The notes under the pieces were generated by a model. That model was not told the DNA's origin and ran no database searches. It was given only the letters and a program-made list of their open reading frames with translations. The position numbers were made by a program, and so were the translations under genes. Shown here piece after piece: positions 25,730-34,408 of a DNA stretch of 43,281 nucleotides. Source of the DNA: JAXMDS01 sp043777815. GTDB taxonomy: Bacteria; Pseudomonadota; Alphaproteobacteria; Rickettsiales; Rickettsiaceae. How positions within the stretch are numbered: the stretch's first letter is position 1; each line of letters begins with the position of its first letter. The stretch spans positions 1-43,281 of the forward strand of contig JAYWHH010000016.1 of the NCBI GenBank assembly GCA_043777815.1. Direction: 5' to 3'.

Positions 25730-26701
25730 ATGTTTGGTAATAACAAAATATTAGGTCTAGAAAATAGAAATCAAATTGGGATAGTAAACATTTTTTTCAC
25801 AATTCAGGGCGAGGGTCCATTCGCTGGCATGCCCGCTCTTTTCATAAGACTTGGTGGATGCAATTTAGCATGTAAATTTTGTGACACTGAATTTGATGAA
25901 TTTGAATACATGGAAATAAATCAAATAATTGATATCTGTTTTGAAAAAATGGATGCTTCGCACAAAGAAGATTGGGATAAAATTATAAAAAAGCATTATT
26001 TGATTGTTATCACAGGGGGAGAGCCTTTTAGACAAAACATAAGTCCATTATGTAATAAATTACTTAGCTTAGGATTCAATATACAAATTGAAACTAACGG
26101 GCTGCTTTGGAGAGCTTTGGATCCACGAATTCATATCGTTTGTTCGCCCAAAGTGATTTTGAAAAATACTAAATTTATGAATCAAAATATAACAAAGCAT
26201 GCTTCTATAAATGAAATAACTGAGCCTAAAGTTGCTGAACCTAAGGTTTCTGAGCCTAATGTTGTGGAATCTAATGTTGCGGAATCTAATTCGGAATCTA
26301 ATTTAGAAGTCAATTATCAAGAATCTCTAAATAAAATAACTGAACCTAAGGTTTCTGAATCTAATTCAGTAATAAATTATCAAGAATCTTTCATATATTC
26401 CAAACCTCATCCAGAAATATTGGCTCGCGCTGAAGGATTGAAATTGCTTATTTCTGAAACACATAAAGGGTATACAGATATTCCGATTTGGCTAAAAGAA
26501 AGATTGGATGAAAAAAAATTGAGCGAAAGTGGTAAGGGTAAAATATATGAAAAAATAACCAATTCAGACATCTTCTTACAGCCGATGGATGAGTACGATG
26601 CGTTAAAGAATAAAGCTAATTTAGATTTAGCGATAAAACTAGCCTCCAAGTATAACCTAAGGCTAGGAATACAAATGCATAAAGTAATAAATGTTGAATA
26701 G
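25730..26701 (+). CDS. queE: 7-carboxy-7-deazaguanine synthase QueE, with a repeat insertion
   Basis: QueE is a radical-SAM enzyme that contracts 6-carboxytetrahydropterin to 7-carboxy-7-deazaguanine in queuosine synthesis. The cluster motif is GGCNLACKFCDTEF (C44, C48, C51, spacing Cx3Cx2C), preceded by FTIQGEGPFAG. GGEPF (96-100), IETNG and CSPK (138-141) follow, with a C-terminal DIFLQPMDE and GIQMHK. The length is 323 residues, with about 75 extra at 148-222. That insertion is a Glu/Pro/Ser/Asn/Val array of 5-residue units (VAEPK, VSEPN, VVESN, VAESN), followed by a second copy of an NKITEPKVSE plus NYQES block. It lies between SPK and the next conserved strand, and both flanks fit the family. 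No other queuosine gene is in the window. Confidence 0.93.
   Translation: MFGNNKILGLENRNQIGIVNIFFTIQGEGPFAGMPALFIRLGGCNLACKFCDTEFDEFEYMEINQIIDICFEKMDASHKEDWDKIIKKHYLIVITGGEPFRQNISPLCNKLLSLGFNIQIETNGLLWRALDPRIHIVCSPKVILKNTKFMNQNITKHASINEITEPKVAEPKVSEPNVVESNVAESNSESNLEVNYQESLNKITEPKVSESNSVINYQESFIYSKPHPEILARAEGLKLLISETHKGYTDIPIWLKERLDEKKLSESGKGKIYEKITNSDIFLQPMDEYDALKNKANLDLAIKLASKYNLRLGIQMHKVINVE
26212..26390 (+). repeat. 15-bp units within a 120-bp duplication inside queE
   Basis: Four 15-bp units at 26231-26290 encode VAEPK, VSEPN, VVESN and VAESN. At a larger scale NEITEPKV (residues 161-168) recurs as NKITEPKV (201-208), and NYQES recurs at 195 and 216. Nested repeats suggest successive rounds of duplication. 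Confidence 0.85.
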
Positions 26702-26995
26702 ATTTAGAGTCACTTGCATTCGTTTGTTTAGATTTTACATTTTGAGTGACCTAGCCGCCCTGTTTGCCTAATCTAGCTTTTAACGTTGAATAAATAAGAA
26801 TACAGATGCATAAAGTAATAAACGTTGAATAGATATTAGAATCACCTTCAGTTGCTTTGTTTGCTTAGCTTACTTTTAATATGATAGAGTCATTTGCATT
26901 TGCTTGTTTAGATTTTACACTTTGAGTGACATAGCCGCTTTGCTTGCATAACCTAACTTTTAACGTTGAATAACCTAACCGCCCTGTGTTTGCTT
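26668..26995 (+). repeat. Decaying direct copies of the queE 3' end
   Basis: The last 36 bp of queE (26668-26703, encoding IQMHKVINVE and the stop) recur at 26799-26834 with two or three changes, giving IQMHKVINVE-stop again. The sequence after the stop (26705-26793, from TAGAGTCA to GTTGAATAA) recurs at 26885-26973, offset 180 bp, about 85-90% identical. A more diverged partial copy lies at about 26836-26870. No open frame links them. This accounts for nearly all of the 380-bp gap after queE. Confidence 0.85.
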
Positions 26996-27015
26996 AACGT
27001 ATCTTTTCTTGTAGA

Positions 27016-27040
27016 CTAGTGCTAATTTTATGAATTAGCT
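27016..27040. terminator. Hairpin between convergent queE and the giant unknown gene; dispersed motif copy 2
   Basis: GCTAATT-TTATG-AATTAGC is a perfect 7-bp stem with a 5-nt loop (27021-27039), 42 bp from the stop of the minus-strand gene. It may be a bidirectional terminator, although no long T tract follows. The surrounding 25 bp resemble 1605-1630. Confidence 0.45.
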
Positions 27041-27081
27041 GTACTATCTCACGCTAAATATACTTCAATATTTTTTACAAT

Positions 27082-30000
27082 CTATTCTGCATTATATTCA
27101 CTATCATAAGACAAAAGTTCACCATATATTGCATCAAAACCTTCATATGAATCATCATCAAGGTATTTATTTTCTTCAATATTGCATCTCATTTCATATT
27201 CAGGCTTTAATGCTATATGTATCATATCAGCATAATCATTAGAATTATCAGGGATCATTTTTTCTAAAAAAAGATTAAAAACTTCTTTATCAACAAAAGC
27301 TCGATTTGTTAAATTTGGCGCATGACTCTTTACAGCACTTAATTTACAATATATTTCACATGCTAAAGATAATTTATGTTCTAAATCTTCTATTTTATTT
27401 TGTTCTAAACAAATATTTTCTTTACATTTTTTCTCTTCTTCTAATATATTTATAATATTTTTTTTAATATCAAATATAGCATTTTTCGCTTTTTTAATTT
27501 TTTCTGATGTTGTAATTTTTTTTGATGTTGAATTGAAAGAATTCAACCATAGTTCTTTTTTATTTTGTTCATCTGTAATTACTTTCTGATGTATTTTCAT
27601 TTTATTTATCAGCGGTAATATTGTTTCTTGATTAAATTTTTCTTTCTTATTAAGCTCTTTTTTATTAACATTAAGATTTTTGTTCATCTTCTCTAAGTAA
27701 GAATAATATTTCTGATTCTTACTTATAAAAGATTTTTGTAAGTCAGAAAATCCAATACTGTACTTATAAATAGATTGATTTGCACAGGCCTTAAAAATTA
27801 ACATAGCCTTATCTTCAGCTTTAATATGAATTGACATAGCCTTATCTTCAGCTTTAATATGATTTGTAGTTTTTTCAATTATTGACTTAAGAGATGAGAA
27901 AGGCGCTTTAACAAAATCTTTTAAATCAGCTGTATTGTTTAGCGCTTTACATATTTTTTGCTTATCAGATGTATTCTTTTTAATAGCATTTACCGTTTTC
28001 CATATTTGTGGCCCATCAAATCTATTCTTTGGCTTTTCACTAATAATACATCTTGTATTTGTTTTTACTTTTGTGCTGATAAGTATAAGGGCTTTATTAA
28101 GATTTGCTTCTTCTTCATGCTTTTCTCTTCTTATCACGAAATCATTATTTTTAAATTCTATTTCAGTAGAGTCAATGTCAGGAATTTCGTTTAAATTACT
28201 AAATTCTTTGCTTAATTCCGTCTTAAATCTAAAAATTATCAGCTCTTCTTTTTCTTTTAATGCTTTATTTTTTCTTTCTAAGATTTGTTCTTCTATATCA
28301 ATACTTTCATTAATAAATTCATTCCTTGCTATATGGTTATTGTTAAGTCGAGCAAACTCATCATCAATTAAACGTATTGAATATGGCTCAATAATATGCG
28401 AGTCAAGAATTAGAGAATTATCAACAACTTTTTTTTCCTTTGAACAATCCATGTCATTAAGCACATTACACACTTTTAGTATTTCAATATCTTTTTCACA
28501 AAGCTTTTTTACGACAAGCTCATATATTATTTTTAATATTAAATTATTTGATATATTTATATACTTATAAAGTAATATTGCTCTATTAAGATTTTGTGAA
28601 GTACATTTTAGTTCAAATATCTGAAAAGTTTTCTCATTATATTTACCCTGAATACATTTAATATTAGGAATAATTTTCTCTATTTCTTCTCTACTTAATG
28701 TTCTACCATATTCTTTACTATACTCAAATTGAAATTGATCATACAACTTCAATACTTTTGTTTCTTCAGGACTAGGAACTGTGTCTGATTTTTTTGGGAG
28801 ATTATCTAAATTTGGATTAGATTTAATTGGTTTCAAATCTGAAATGTTTTTCGATTGAATGTTTTTTGACTCATTTATTTCTAATTGCCCATATAATGAA
28901 ACATTATGTTTTTTATTATCAATGTCAGAAATCAATTCGCTTATTTCTTTATGAGTTAATGCTCCAATTTCTAATGTCTTATTAGCAGGCTTGTTTGTGT
29001 GAAAATTTAATGATTTTTTATTATCAACATCAGTAAGTTCCAATGCTTGGGATATAGGCAAGTTAGTAGTAGATGATACTGAAGAATTGATATCTGATTG
29101 CAATGGTTTATATTCAATTGCTTTGTAATTTTCAGTTTTATAATGCACTTCTGATTTATGTTCAATCGCTTTGTTTTTTTCAATTAGTTTTATTGTATAG
29201 ACACGGCTTGTGCTATCATTTTCAGCATTTGGCATGGCGTAACCACCATTTGATTTATTATTATCAAATGTTATGGAGTAACCACCATGTGATTTAGAAT
29301 CTTTTTTTATCCATTCTAATGCTATGTTACTCAATGCTTTTAAGGAATTATTAGAATGTTTTTCTAATTCTAATGTTTCCTGACCAGGTGCTTTGTTTTT
29401 CATTAAAGAATTTTTGGAATATTCTTCTAGTGATAATGTTTCTTTGCCAAGTTTATTGTTTTTCATAAATGAAAGCAAAGATTTTTTAATGTTTTCTGGT
29501 AATTTAATAGATTTCACCAATGAAAGCAAAGATTTTTTAATGTTTTCTGGCAATTCGCCTATCTTGATTATAAACATTTCTCCCTCTGTTGAAAGTTTAG
29601 GTTGAATAGATATTTCACCTTCCACTGAATTAAAAATAATTTTGTCCCCAGGTTTTAATAAGTTTGCAAAAATATTGTTAGTATTTTTAAAAGTTGCAGA
29701 TTTAAACGTTTGTTTAATGAGTTTTGAAGAACGCCCTCCAATTTCTGTGATACCAGAATATTTATTAAACCCTGATGCACCAAACTTCTGAATATTTCCT
29801 GAATATTCATTATTTTTTGTTTTATACGGAAGTGAAATAGGAGAGTTTTCATATCTAACCAATTCATTACTCGCAACATTATTACTTGTAAATTTAATAT
29901 TCTTATTGATAAATATATTAAGACTTCCTGCATTAATAGTTGACGAATTTTTTATAATATCTGTGTTTTTATTTTCAAAGATTATTTGATCACAGCTCTC

Positions 30001-32397
30001 ATCAGAATTCGATATATGTTTTTCAATATCAATTTTATCTACTTCTGATTTAGGCTTAAGCGTTTCTGCTTTTGTAAATGAATAGTTGATACCATATACT
30101 AATTGATTTAGTGGAGAACTTTTCTTAAAGCTACACTCTTCCAATATTTTAACTATTTCTTTATTCTCAATTGCAAATTTTTCTTCCACTTTTTCCTCTG
30201 AGGATATGTTAAAGTTATCTTTTTCTTCTTTAGAATTTGTTAAATCAGAAGACGCGTTAAGTATTACAGAGCTATTTATAGATTCTTCCAATGCTTTAGG
30301 TGCTTCAAATATTGATGAAAGGTTTTTTGCAGGGAAGCCTTGGTCATTTTTATTTTTATCCTCACTATCCGAATCGTTATTGCTTGAATTAGAATCCTTG
30401 CGAATAAGGGTGCTTGGATTAGAATTCTTACGAGTTGTTGCATTAGTGGAGCATGAGTTAGAATTCTTACGAGTTGTTGCATTAGTGGAGCATGAGTTAG
30501 AATCCTTACGAGTTGTTGCATTAGTAGAGCCTGAGTTAAAATTCTTGCGATCTGTTACATTAGTAGAGCATGAATTAGAATTCTTATCATTACGAACTGG
30601 TGTTTTTAAGCCATGATCATAATCATCAATCTTGAAGTAATTCTCATCATCATTAATTATGGTACTTATCTTTAAATCATTTACTTTATCTTGTTTTTGA
30701 TTATCATGACTTGATTCAAGATCTTTATGATCATATCTAGCGCTACTTTTTAATTCATTTTTTACATCATTTTCATCGTCACCTAAATAACCTGCGTTAT
30801 TATCACCGCCATCACCGTCATATGAATCAAATGATATTTTGTCAAAACTTATATCATTTTTCGCTTGTTCTCTGATGTTTATATCAAGCTCTTTAGTAGT
30901 TGCGACTGTTTCTTCTATTGAAGACATTTCTTGATAAGCAATTGGAAAATGTTTTTCAATAGTAATTGCATGTGCTTTCTCATGTTTTTCTATTAATAAT
31001 GGATCGATCGCAAAAGTAGGCATAATATTCAAAGTCCAAGTATCAATTTTTTGCTCAATTGTTATTGGTTGAATGTTAGTTGTTACAAAAATATTTGTTG
31101 AAATTTGTTCAATAAATTGAGGCTCAATTGATTTTAAGGTTTCATAATAAAACGTTTCTTCTACTGAGGAAATTTCTTGATGAGCAATTGGGATAGGCTC
31201 TTTAGTAATTACGTAGATCCCTTCTATTATTAAGGAAATTTCTTGATGAGCAATTGGTACAAGAGACTTCGTTTCATTAAAGTTAACAAAATAATCATTG
31301 TTTTTGTATTCGCCAAATTCAGAAATTATGTTTTTCGATATTCCATCAATATCAGCTGCAAATTTACTAGCATCAAAATCAATACTCAGTTTGCTGTGAT
31401 AACCTTGCGTAATGGGCTTAAGAGAATCATTGGCATCCATATCAGATTTTGTAATCGGTGAATAAAAAAATGATTCAACTTTGGAATTGAATTTTAATTC
31501 TTTATTATTTTGCTTAAAAGCAAAAGTAAAATCTAAAAACCCTTCTCTTTTTTCATTGCACTCATAAGGCTTTAATAAATCTCTAAGTTCTTTCTGAACA
31601 TCAATTCCACGCAAATTGCTTAATTTATCAACTTGCAGTAAAATATCTGATTTAGATAATATTTCATTATTAAGATCTGTCTTGAAACTATTTTTAAGTT
31701 TTAAATCTAAGACTTCTTCTGAATCTGATATTTTAGAATCTACTATGTCCGCTCTTGCAATTGAAGATGCTAGAATTTCCATCATAATAAGACCAATTAG
31801 AAATGACAAAAAATCATTATCATTATCCCTATTTTTATCTCTTCCTAAAATTTTAATATTTTGAGATATTTCTTTTGAATCAAGAATGGTTACTTTAAAA
31901 TGTAAAAGTTTGATATTAAAGAGATCATGTAGCCAATCAGATGAAGTATCTTTAGTGCAATAAAAAGTATTAGAAGTGGCATCATAAATTGCACAATTTT
32001 GCAACACTAGATCAGATTTTATTTCTAAAAAGATTTGTAAATTTAGATTACTTTCATCATTAAGATTAAGAAATTTTACTAATATTTTACAATTATCTAA
32101 CTTTAAACACACAACTGCGGTAGAACTATTTTCACACAAGCTGTTTTTAAGTTCAATTGAACTATTATAAATATCTTTAACTAAAAATGTGAAAATCTCT
32201 TTGTTGAGTTGAATAAACTTTTTTTTTATATTTTTGTGAGGTGCAAAAAAGCTTTGAATTAAGTCAGTTCTAATTTCGTTAGCACTTATATTTTCTATTT
32301 TTAGCTCTAAATTTCCTAGAAAATTGCTGAATATAGGAACTGTAGAATTTCCTATATCAATATTTATAGCTTTATCTACGCTATTTAATTTTTTCAT
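27082..32397 (-). CDS. 1771-residue repeat-rich protein of unknown function
   Basis: I do not recognise this protein. There is no N-terminal signal peptide; one hydrophobic stretch near residue 205 (FLSFLIGLIMMEILASSIA) could be a membrane segment. Residues 1-200 look globular with beta-strands. The middle (about 250-1250) is hydrophilic and full of short in-frame duplications. Examples are PIAHQEISS (22-residue spacing), a 13-residue NSNSCSTNATTRK array (about 606-660) and paired LPENIKKSLLS blocks of 17 residues. About 1250-1771 is Lys/Glu-rich and likely helical to coiled-coil, with an 11-residue HIKAEDKAM duplication. The last 60 residues are acidic. The whole 5.3 kb is open, so it is under selection. 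Large, disordered, lineage-specific proteins in Rickettsiales are often secreted effectors; the neighbouring virB6 makes that attractive, but it is only inference. Confidence 0.85.
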   Translation of the reverse strand: MKKLNSVDKAINIDIGNSTVPIFSNFLGNLELKIENISANEIRTDLIQSFFAPHKNIKKKFIQLNKEIFTFLVKDIYNSSIELKNSLCENSSTAVVCLKLDNCKILVKFLNLNDESNLNLQIFLEIKSDLVLQNCAIYDATSNTFYCTKDTSSDWLHDLFNIKLLHFKVTILDSKEISQNIKILGRDKNRDNDNDFLSFLIGLIMMEILASSIARADIVDSKISDSEEVLDLKLKNSFKTDLNNEILSKSDILLQVDKLSNLRGIDVQKELRDLLKPYECNEKREGFLDFTFAFKQNNKELKFNSKVESFFYSPITKSDMDANDSLKPITQGYHSKLSIDFDASKFAADIDGISKNIISEFGEYKNNDYFVNFNETKSLVPIAHQEISLIIEGIYVITKEPIPIAHQEISSVEETFYYETLKSIEPQFIEQISTNIFVTTNIQPITIEQKIDTWTLNIMPTFAIDPLLIEKHEKAHAITIEKHFPIAYQEMSSIEETVATTKELDINIREQAKNDISFDKISFDSYDGDGGDNNAGYLGDDENDVKNELKSSARYDHKDLESSHDNQKQDKVNDLKISTIINDDENYFKIDDYDHGLKTPVRNDKNSNSCSTNVTDRKNFNSGSTNATTRKDSNSCSTNATTRKNSNSCSTNATTRKNSNPSTLIRKDSNSSNNDSDSEDKNKNDQGFPAKNLSSIFEAPKALEESINSSVILNASSDLTNSKEEKDNFNISSEEKVEEKFAIENKEIVKILEECSFKKSSPLNQLVYGINYSFTKAETLKPKSEVDKIDIEKHISNSDESCDQIIFENKNTDIIKNSSTINAGSLNIFINKNIKFTSNNVASNELVRYENSPISLPYKTKNNEYSGNIQKFGASGFNKYSGITEIGGRSSKLIKQTFKSATFKNTNNIFANLLKPGDKIIFNSVEGEISIQPKLSTEGEMFIIKIGELPENIKKSLLSLVKSIKLPENIKKSLLSFMKNNKLGKETLSLEEYSKNSLMKNKAPGQETLELEKHSNNSLKALSNIALEWIKKDSKSHGGYSITFDNNKSNGGYAMPNAENDSTSRVYTIKLIEKNKAIEHKSEVHYKTENYKAIEYKPLQSDINSSVSSTTNLPISQALELTDVDNKKSLNFHTNKPANKTLEIGALTHKEISELISDIDNKKHNVSLYGQLEINESKNIQSKNISDLKPIKSNPNLDNLPKKSDTVPSPEETKVLKLYDQFQFEYSKEYGRTLSREEIEKIIPNIKCIQGKYNEKTFQIFELKCTSQNLNRAILLYKYINISNNLILKIIYELVVKKLCEKDIEILKVCNVLNDMDCSKEKKVVDNSLILDSHIIEPYSIRLIDDEFARLNNNHIARNEFINESIDIEEQILERKNKALKEKEELIIFRFKTELSKEFSNLNEIPDIDSTEIEFKNNDFVIRREKHEEEANLNKALILISTKVKTNTRCIISEKPKNRFDGPQIWKTVNAIKKNTSDKQKICKALNNTADLKDFVKAPFSSLKSIIEKTTNHIKAEDKAMSIHIKAEDKAMLIFKACANQSIYKYSIGFSDLQKSFISKNQKYYSYLEKMNKNLNVNKKELNKKEKFNQETILPLINKMKIHQKVITDEQNKKELWLNSFNSTSKKITTSEKIKKAKNAIFDIKKNIINILEEEKKCKENICLEQNKIEDLEHKLSLACEIYCKLSAVKSHAPNLTNRAFVDKEVFNLFLEKMIPDNSNDYADMIHIALKPEYEMRCNIEENKYLDDDSYEGFDAIYGELLSYDSEYNAE
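27801..27863 (-). repeat. 33-bp tandem duplication in the giant unknown gene
   Basis: ACATAGCCTTATCTTCAGCT begins at 27801 and again at 27834, identical over 29 bp. It encodes HIKAEDKAM twice at 11-residue spacing. Confidence 0.9.
29469..29560 (-). repeat. 51-bp tandem duplication in the giant unknown gene
   Basis: Two copies offset by 51 bp (beginning ATGAAAGCAAAG at 29469 and 29520) encode LPENIKKSLLS twice at 17-residue spacing. The matching cores are nearly identical and the unit is in frame. Confidence 0.88.
30383..30585 (-). repeat. 39-bp tandem array in the giant unknown gene (about 4-5 copies)
   Basis: GAATTCTTACGAG recurs at 30422 and 30461, with variants at 30500 (GAATCCTTACGAG) and 30539 (AAATTCTTGCGAT): a 39-bp period encoding 13-residue units of the NSNSCSTNATTRK type. 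The first two units are almost identical. A diverged edge copy lies at about 30383-30421. Confidence 0.92.
31167..31257 (-). repeat. 66-bp duplication in the giant unknown gene
   Basis: AGGAAATTTCTTGATGAGCA plus 5 more bases is repeated perfectly at 31167 and 31233. It encodes PIAHQEIS at 22-residue spacing, and a third diverged copy (PIAYQEMSS) lies near 30920-30945. Confidence 0.88.
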
Positions 32398-32733
32398 AAA
32401 ATATATCTAAATTTAATTAAGTAACACTTTGATATGTATAGTGATTATATCACTCTATGTTTGTATAGTATGTATTTTATAGATATGCTGTTGTAAATTA
32501 AACTTACAAAAAAACAACTATAAGTTGTTTATAAGTATCGTATCTACTTTGCATTAAATTGATTTTGTCTAAAAAATCTTTAAAATATTATTAAATTTTG
32601 CATTTAATCAACCCGAATGATCATTTAATCAACCTGCATAATTGCTTCACGATATAACCTGGTGAAAAATTATAAAAATCTACTATTTTTTATTTATATT
32701 TTTGTGTAAGATTTTCAAAAGAAATAATATTTT
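32398..32733. other. 336-bp divergent gap with a 21-bp direct repeat
   Basis: This stretch lies between the divergent giant unknown gene and the mnhE-like gene. CATTTAATCAACC occurs at 32601-32613 and again at 32622-32634 (21-bp period). TATTTTTGTGTAAG occurs at 32697 and again at 32768, inside the following gene. No gene or convincing promoter was found. Confidence 0.6.
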
Positions 32734-33084
32734 ATGAAAAATTTAGGATTCATTTGCGTAATTTTGGTATTTTTGTGTAAGCTTTTAGTGTATTTAACAA
32801 TTATGTTAAAGGATATTATATTATCTACGGTAACTACTGCTAAAAATTTACTCACGAATCAAATAAACATTGCTGAATTATATATAGATGTATCAGATTT
32901 ATCTATTTATGAAATCATACTTATGAGTGTTTATATAAGTCTTACTCCAGGAACTTTTACTATTCGCGCTTGTGAAAAATACATATTAGTGCATGTGTTG
33001 ACTAAAGATAACCAAACAGAATCTGCATTAATAGATTTAAGGGATAAAACCAAGAGTTTATTTAAAGCACTTGTTAATTCTTAA
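32734..33084 (+). CDS. mnhE: MnhE/MrpE-like Na+/H+ antiporter subunit E, short and solitary
   Basis: Mrp (Mnh) antiporters are multi-subunit Na+/H+ exchangers related to complex I; subunit E is a small membrane protein. This 116-residue protein starts with a hydrophobic segment (LGFICVILVFLCKLLVYLTIML) and ends with the most conserved part of MnhE: ISLTPGTFTIRACEKYILVHVLT, where TPGT and the VHVL strand fit the family. Usual subunit E proteins are about 158 residues with two or three N-terminal membrane helices, so the N-terminus appears shortened. No mnhA-D, F or G partner lies in the window. It ends 10 bp before the converging ftsA stop. It may still complex with subunits encoded elsewhere or be a reduced relic. 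Confidence 0.68.
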   Translation: MKNLGFICVILVFLCKLLVYLTIMLKDIILSTVTTAKNLLTNQINIAELYIDVSDLSIYEIILMSVYISLTPGTFTIRACEKYILVHVLTKDNQTESALIDLRDKTKSLFKALVNS

Positions 33085-33094
33085 TATTGAAATT

Positions 33095-34306
33095 TTAATT
33101 TTCTCCAAATATACTAAAAATTTTACTTATAAAGCTATTAAGACTTTTGCCCTTAGAATTTAAAGAGCTATTTTTTTCATGCTCCGTAAGGTACTTAACA
33201 AAGCCATAATGAGGCAAGAATGCCAATACATCTTGAGCGGGCACTTCTCTAAGAATAGACTTGTTATCATAATGAATTTCTTTTACATTTAAATTTGTAA
33301 TATCTGCTACATATTGATTAATATACATTATATTTGCACCTCCACCGATTAAATATACTCTTTGAATTAAAGAATGTATTAAATTTTCTTGTATATCATT
33401 CAAGACTTCTCTAAAAATTAAATCTAGTCCATTAATAACTAATTCAGATAACTCTTTATTTGTTACAGCTTGATCTGAGTTAATATATATTAACTCCTCT
33501 CCATTAGTGAGACTCATATCAGCCGCCTCTGCATGTTTGGTTTGAAGAACTCTAGCTTCTTCCAAAGAAGCCATTCCAAGGCCATTAAATATATTTTCAG
33601 TAATAATTGAAACGCCTATATCTAAAGACTTAATATATATCAAGTTGCCATCTAAAAAGAATCCAATAGTAGTAGTAGATTCGCCTAAGTCAATAATTAA
33701 AGTACCATTTTTCATTTCTTCAGGACTTAAAAAACTATACCCACTTACTAAAAGCGAGGGTAATATTTTTTGTATAGATAAGTGCGATTGACTTAAATTG
33801 TAGACCAAATTATCTAAAGCAGCTTTTTCACAACCTATTATATGAAGTCTTATCATTAACTCTTTACCTATCATACCTATAGGCTTATCAACTAATCTGC
33901 CATCTAATATAAATTCAATTGGGTAGTATTCTAAAATCTCTAAGTCAGGCATATAAAAAGTTTGGAGACATTCTGAAGTAAAAAATTTTATGTCTTCTTT
34001 GGTTAACTCCCCACTACTTGAATTTAGATCAAATTTGCGTAATACATAAAACGATCGAATGGAGCAGCCACTAATAGATAAATTAACTTTTTTTATTGGT
34101 TGATTAGAATTATTTTCTAGCTTAGTAATAAGCTGAAAAATAGACTTTGAAAAACTTCGCGCATTCTTAATTACCCCGCATTTAATACCAAAAGATGGAG
34201 CGACCGCCCTTGCCAAAAGTTTATGTTTGGATCTTGAGCAATCCATTATTACACCAGATAATCTATAAGTTCCCATTTCAATGGTAACTACTATTTGTGA
34301 AGACAT
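33095..34306 (-). CDS. ftsA: Cell division protein FtsA
   Basis: FtsA is an actin-like ATPase that tethers FtsZ to the membrane and recruits the divisome. Visible are the phosphate-1 region VVTIEMGTYRLSGVI at the N-terminus, the 1C (SHS2) domain with VDKPIGMIGKELMIRLHII, phosphate-2 IIDLGESTTTIGFF (about 203-216), an adenosine motif YLIGGGANI, and a C-terminal amphipathic tail ending FISKIFSIFGEN that would bind the membrane. The length of 403 residues is normal. It sits downstream of tlc on the same strand (103-bp gap), rather than with ftsQ and ftsZ as in most bacteria. Confidence 0.92.
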   Translation of the reverse strand: MSSQIVVTIEMGTYRLSGVIMDCSRSKHKLLARAVAPSFGIKCGVIKNARSFSKSIFQLITKLENNSNQPIKKVNLSISGCSIRSFYVLRKFDLNSSSGELTKEDIKFFTSECLQTFYMPDLEILEYYPIEFILDGRLVDKPIGMIGKELMIRLHIIGCEKAALDNLVYNLSQSHLSIQKILPSLLVSGYSFLSPEEMKNGTLIIDLGESTTTIGFFLDGNLIYIKSLDIGVSIITENIFNGLGMASLEEARVLQTKHAEAADMSLTNGEELIYINSDQAVTNKELSELVINGLDLIFREVLNDIQENLIHSLIQRVYLIGGGANIMYINQYVADITNLNVKEIHYDNKSILREVPAQDVLAFLPHYGFVKYLTEHEKNSSLNSKGKSLNSFISKIFSIFGEN

Positions 34307-34408
34307 TATGTTGTTAGGATATTATTATAATATATAACACCTTAACTGCAAAAATCATAATGTTTTCCTGAGCTCTTTCATAAAATTTATTAGATTTAAA
34401 TAATAATA

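Noticed and set aside
27935..28570. 211-codon hydrophobic frame on the + strand
   Set aside because: It lies opposite the Lys/Glu-rich region of the giant gene, where antisense of AAA/GAA-type codons gives Phe/Ser/Leu-rich nonsense frames.
30206..30616. Open frame of 136 codons on the + strand with repeats
   Set aside because: It is the antisense reading of the 39-bp array in the 1771-residue gene; a repeat with a multiple-of-3 period keeps other frames open too.
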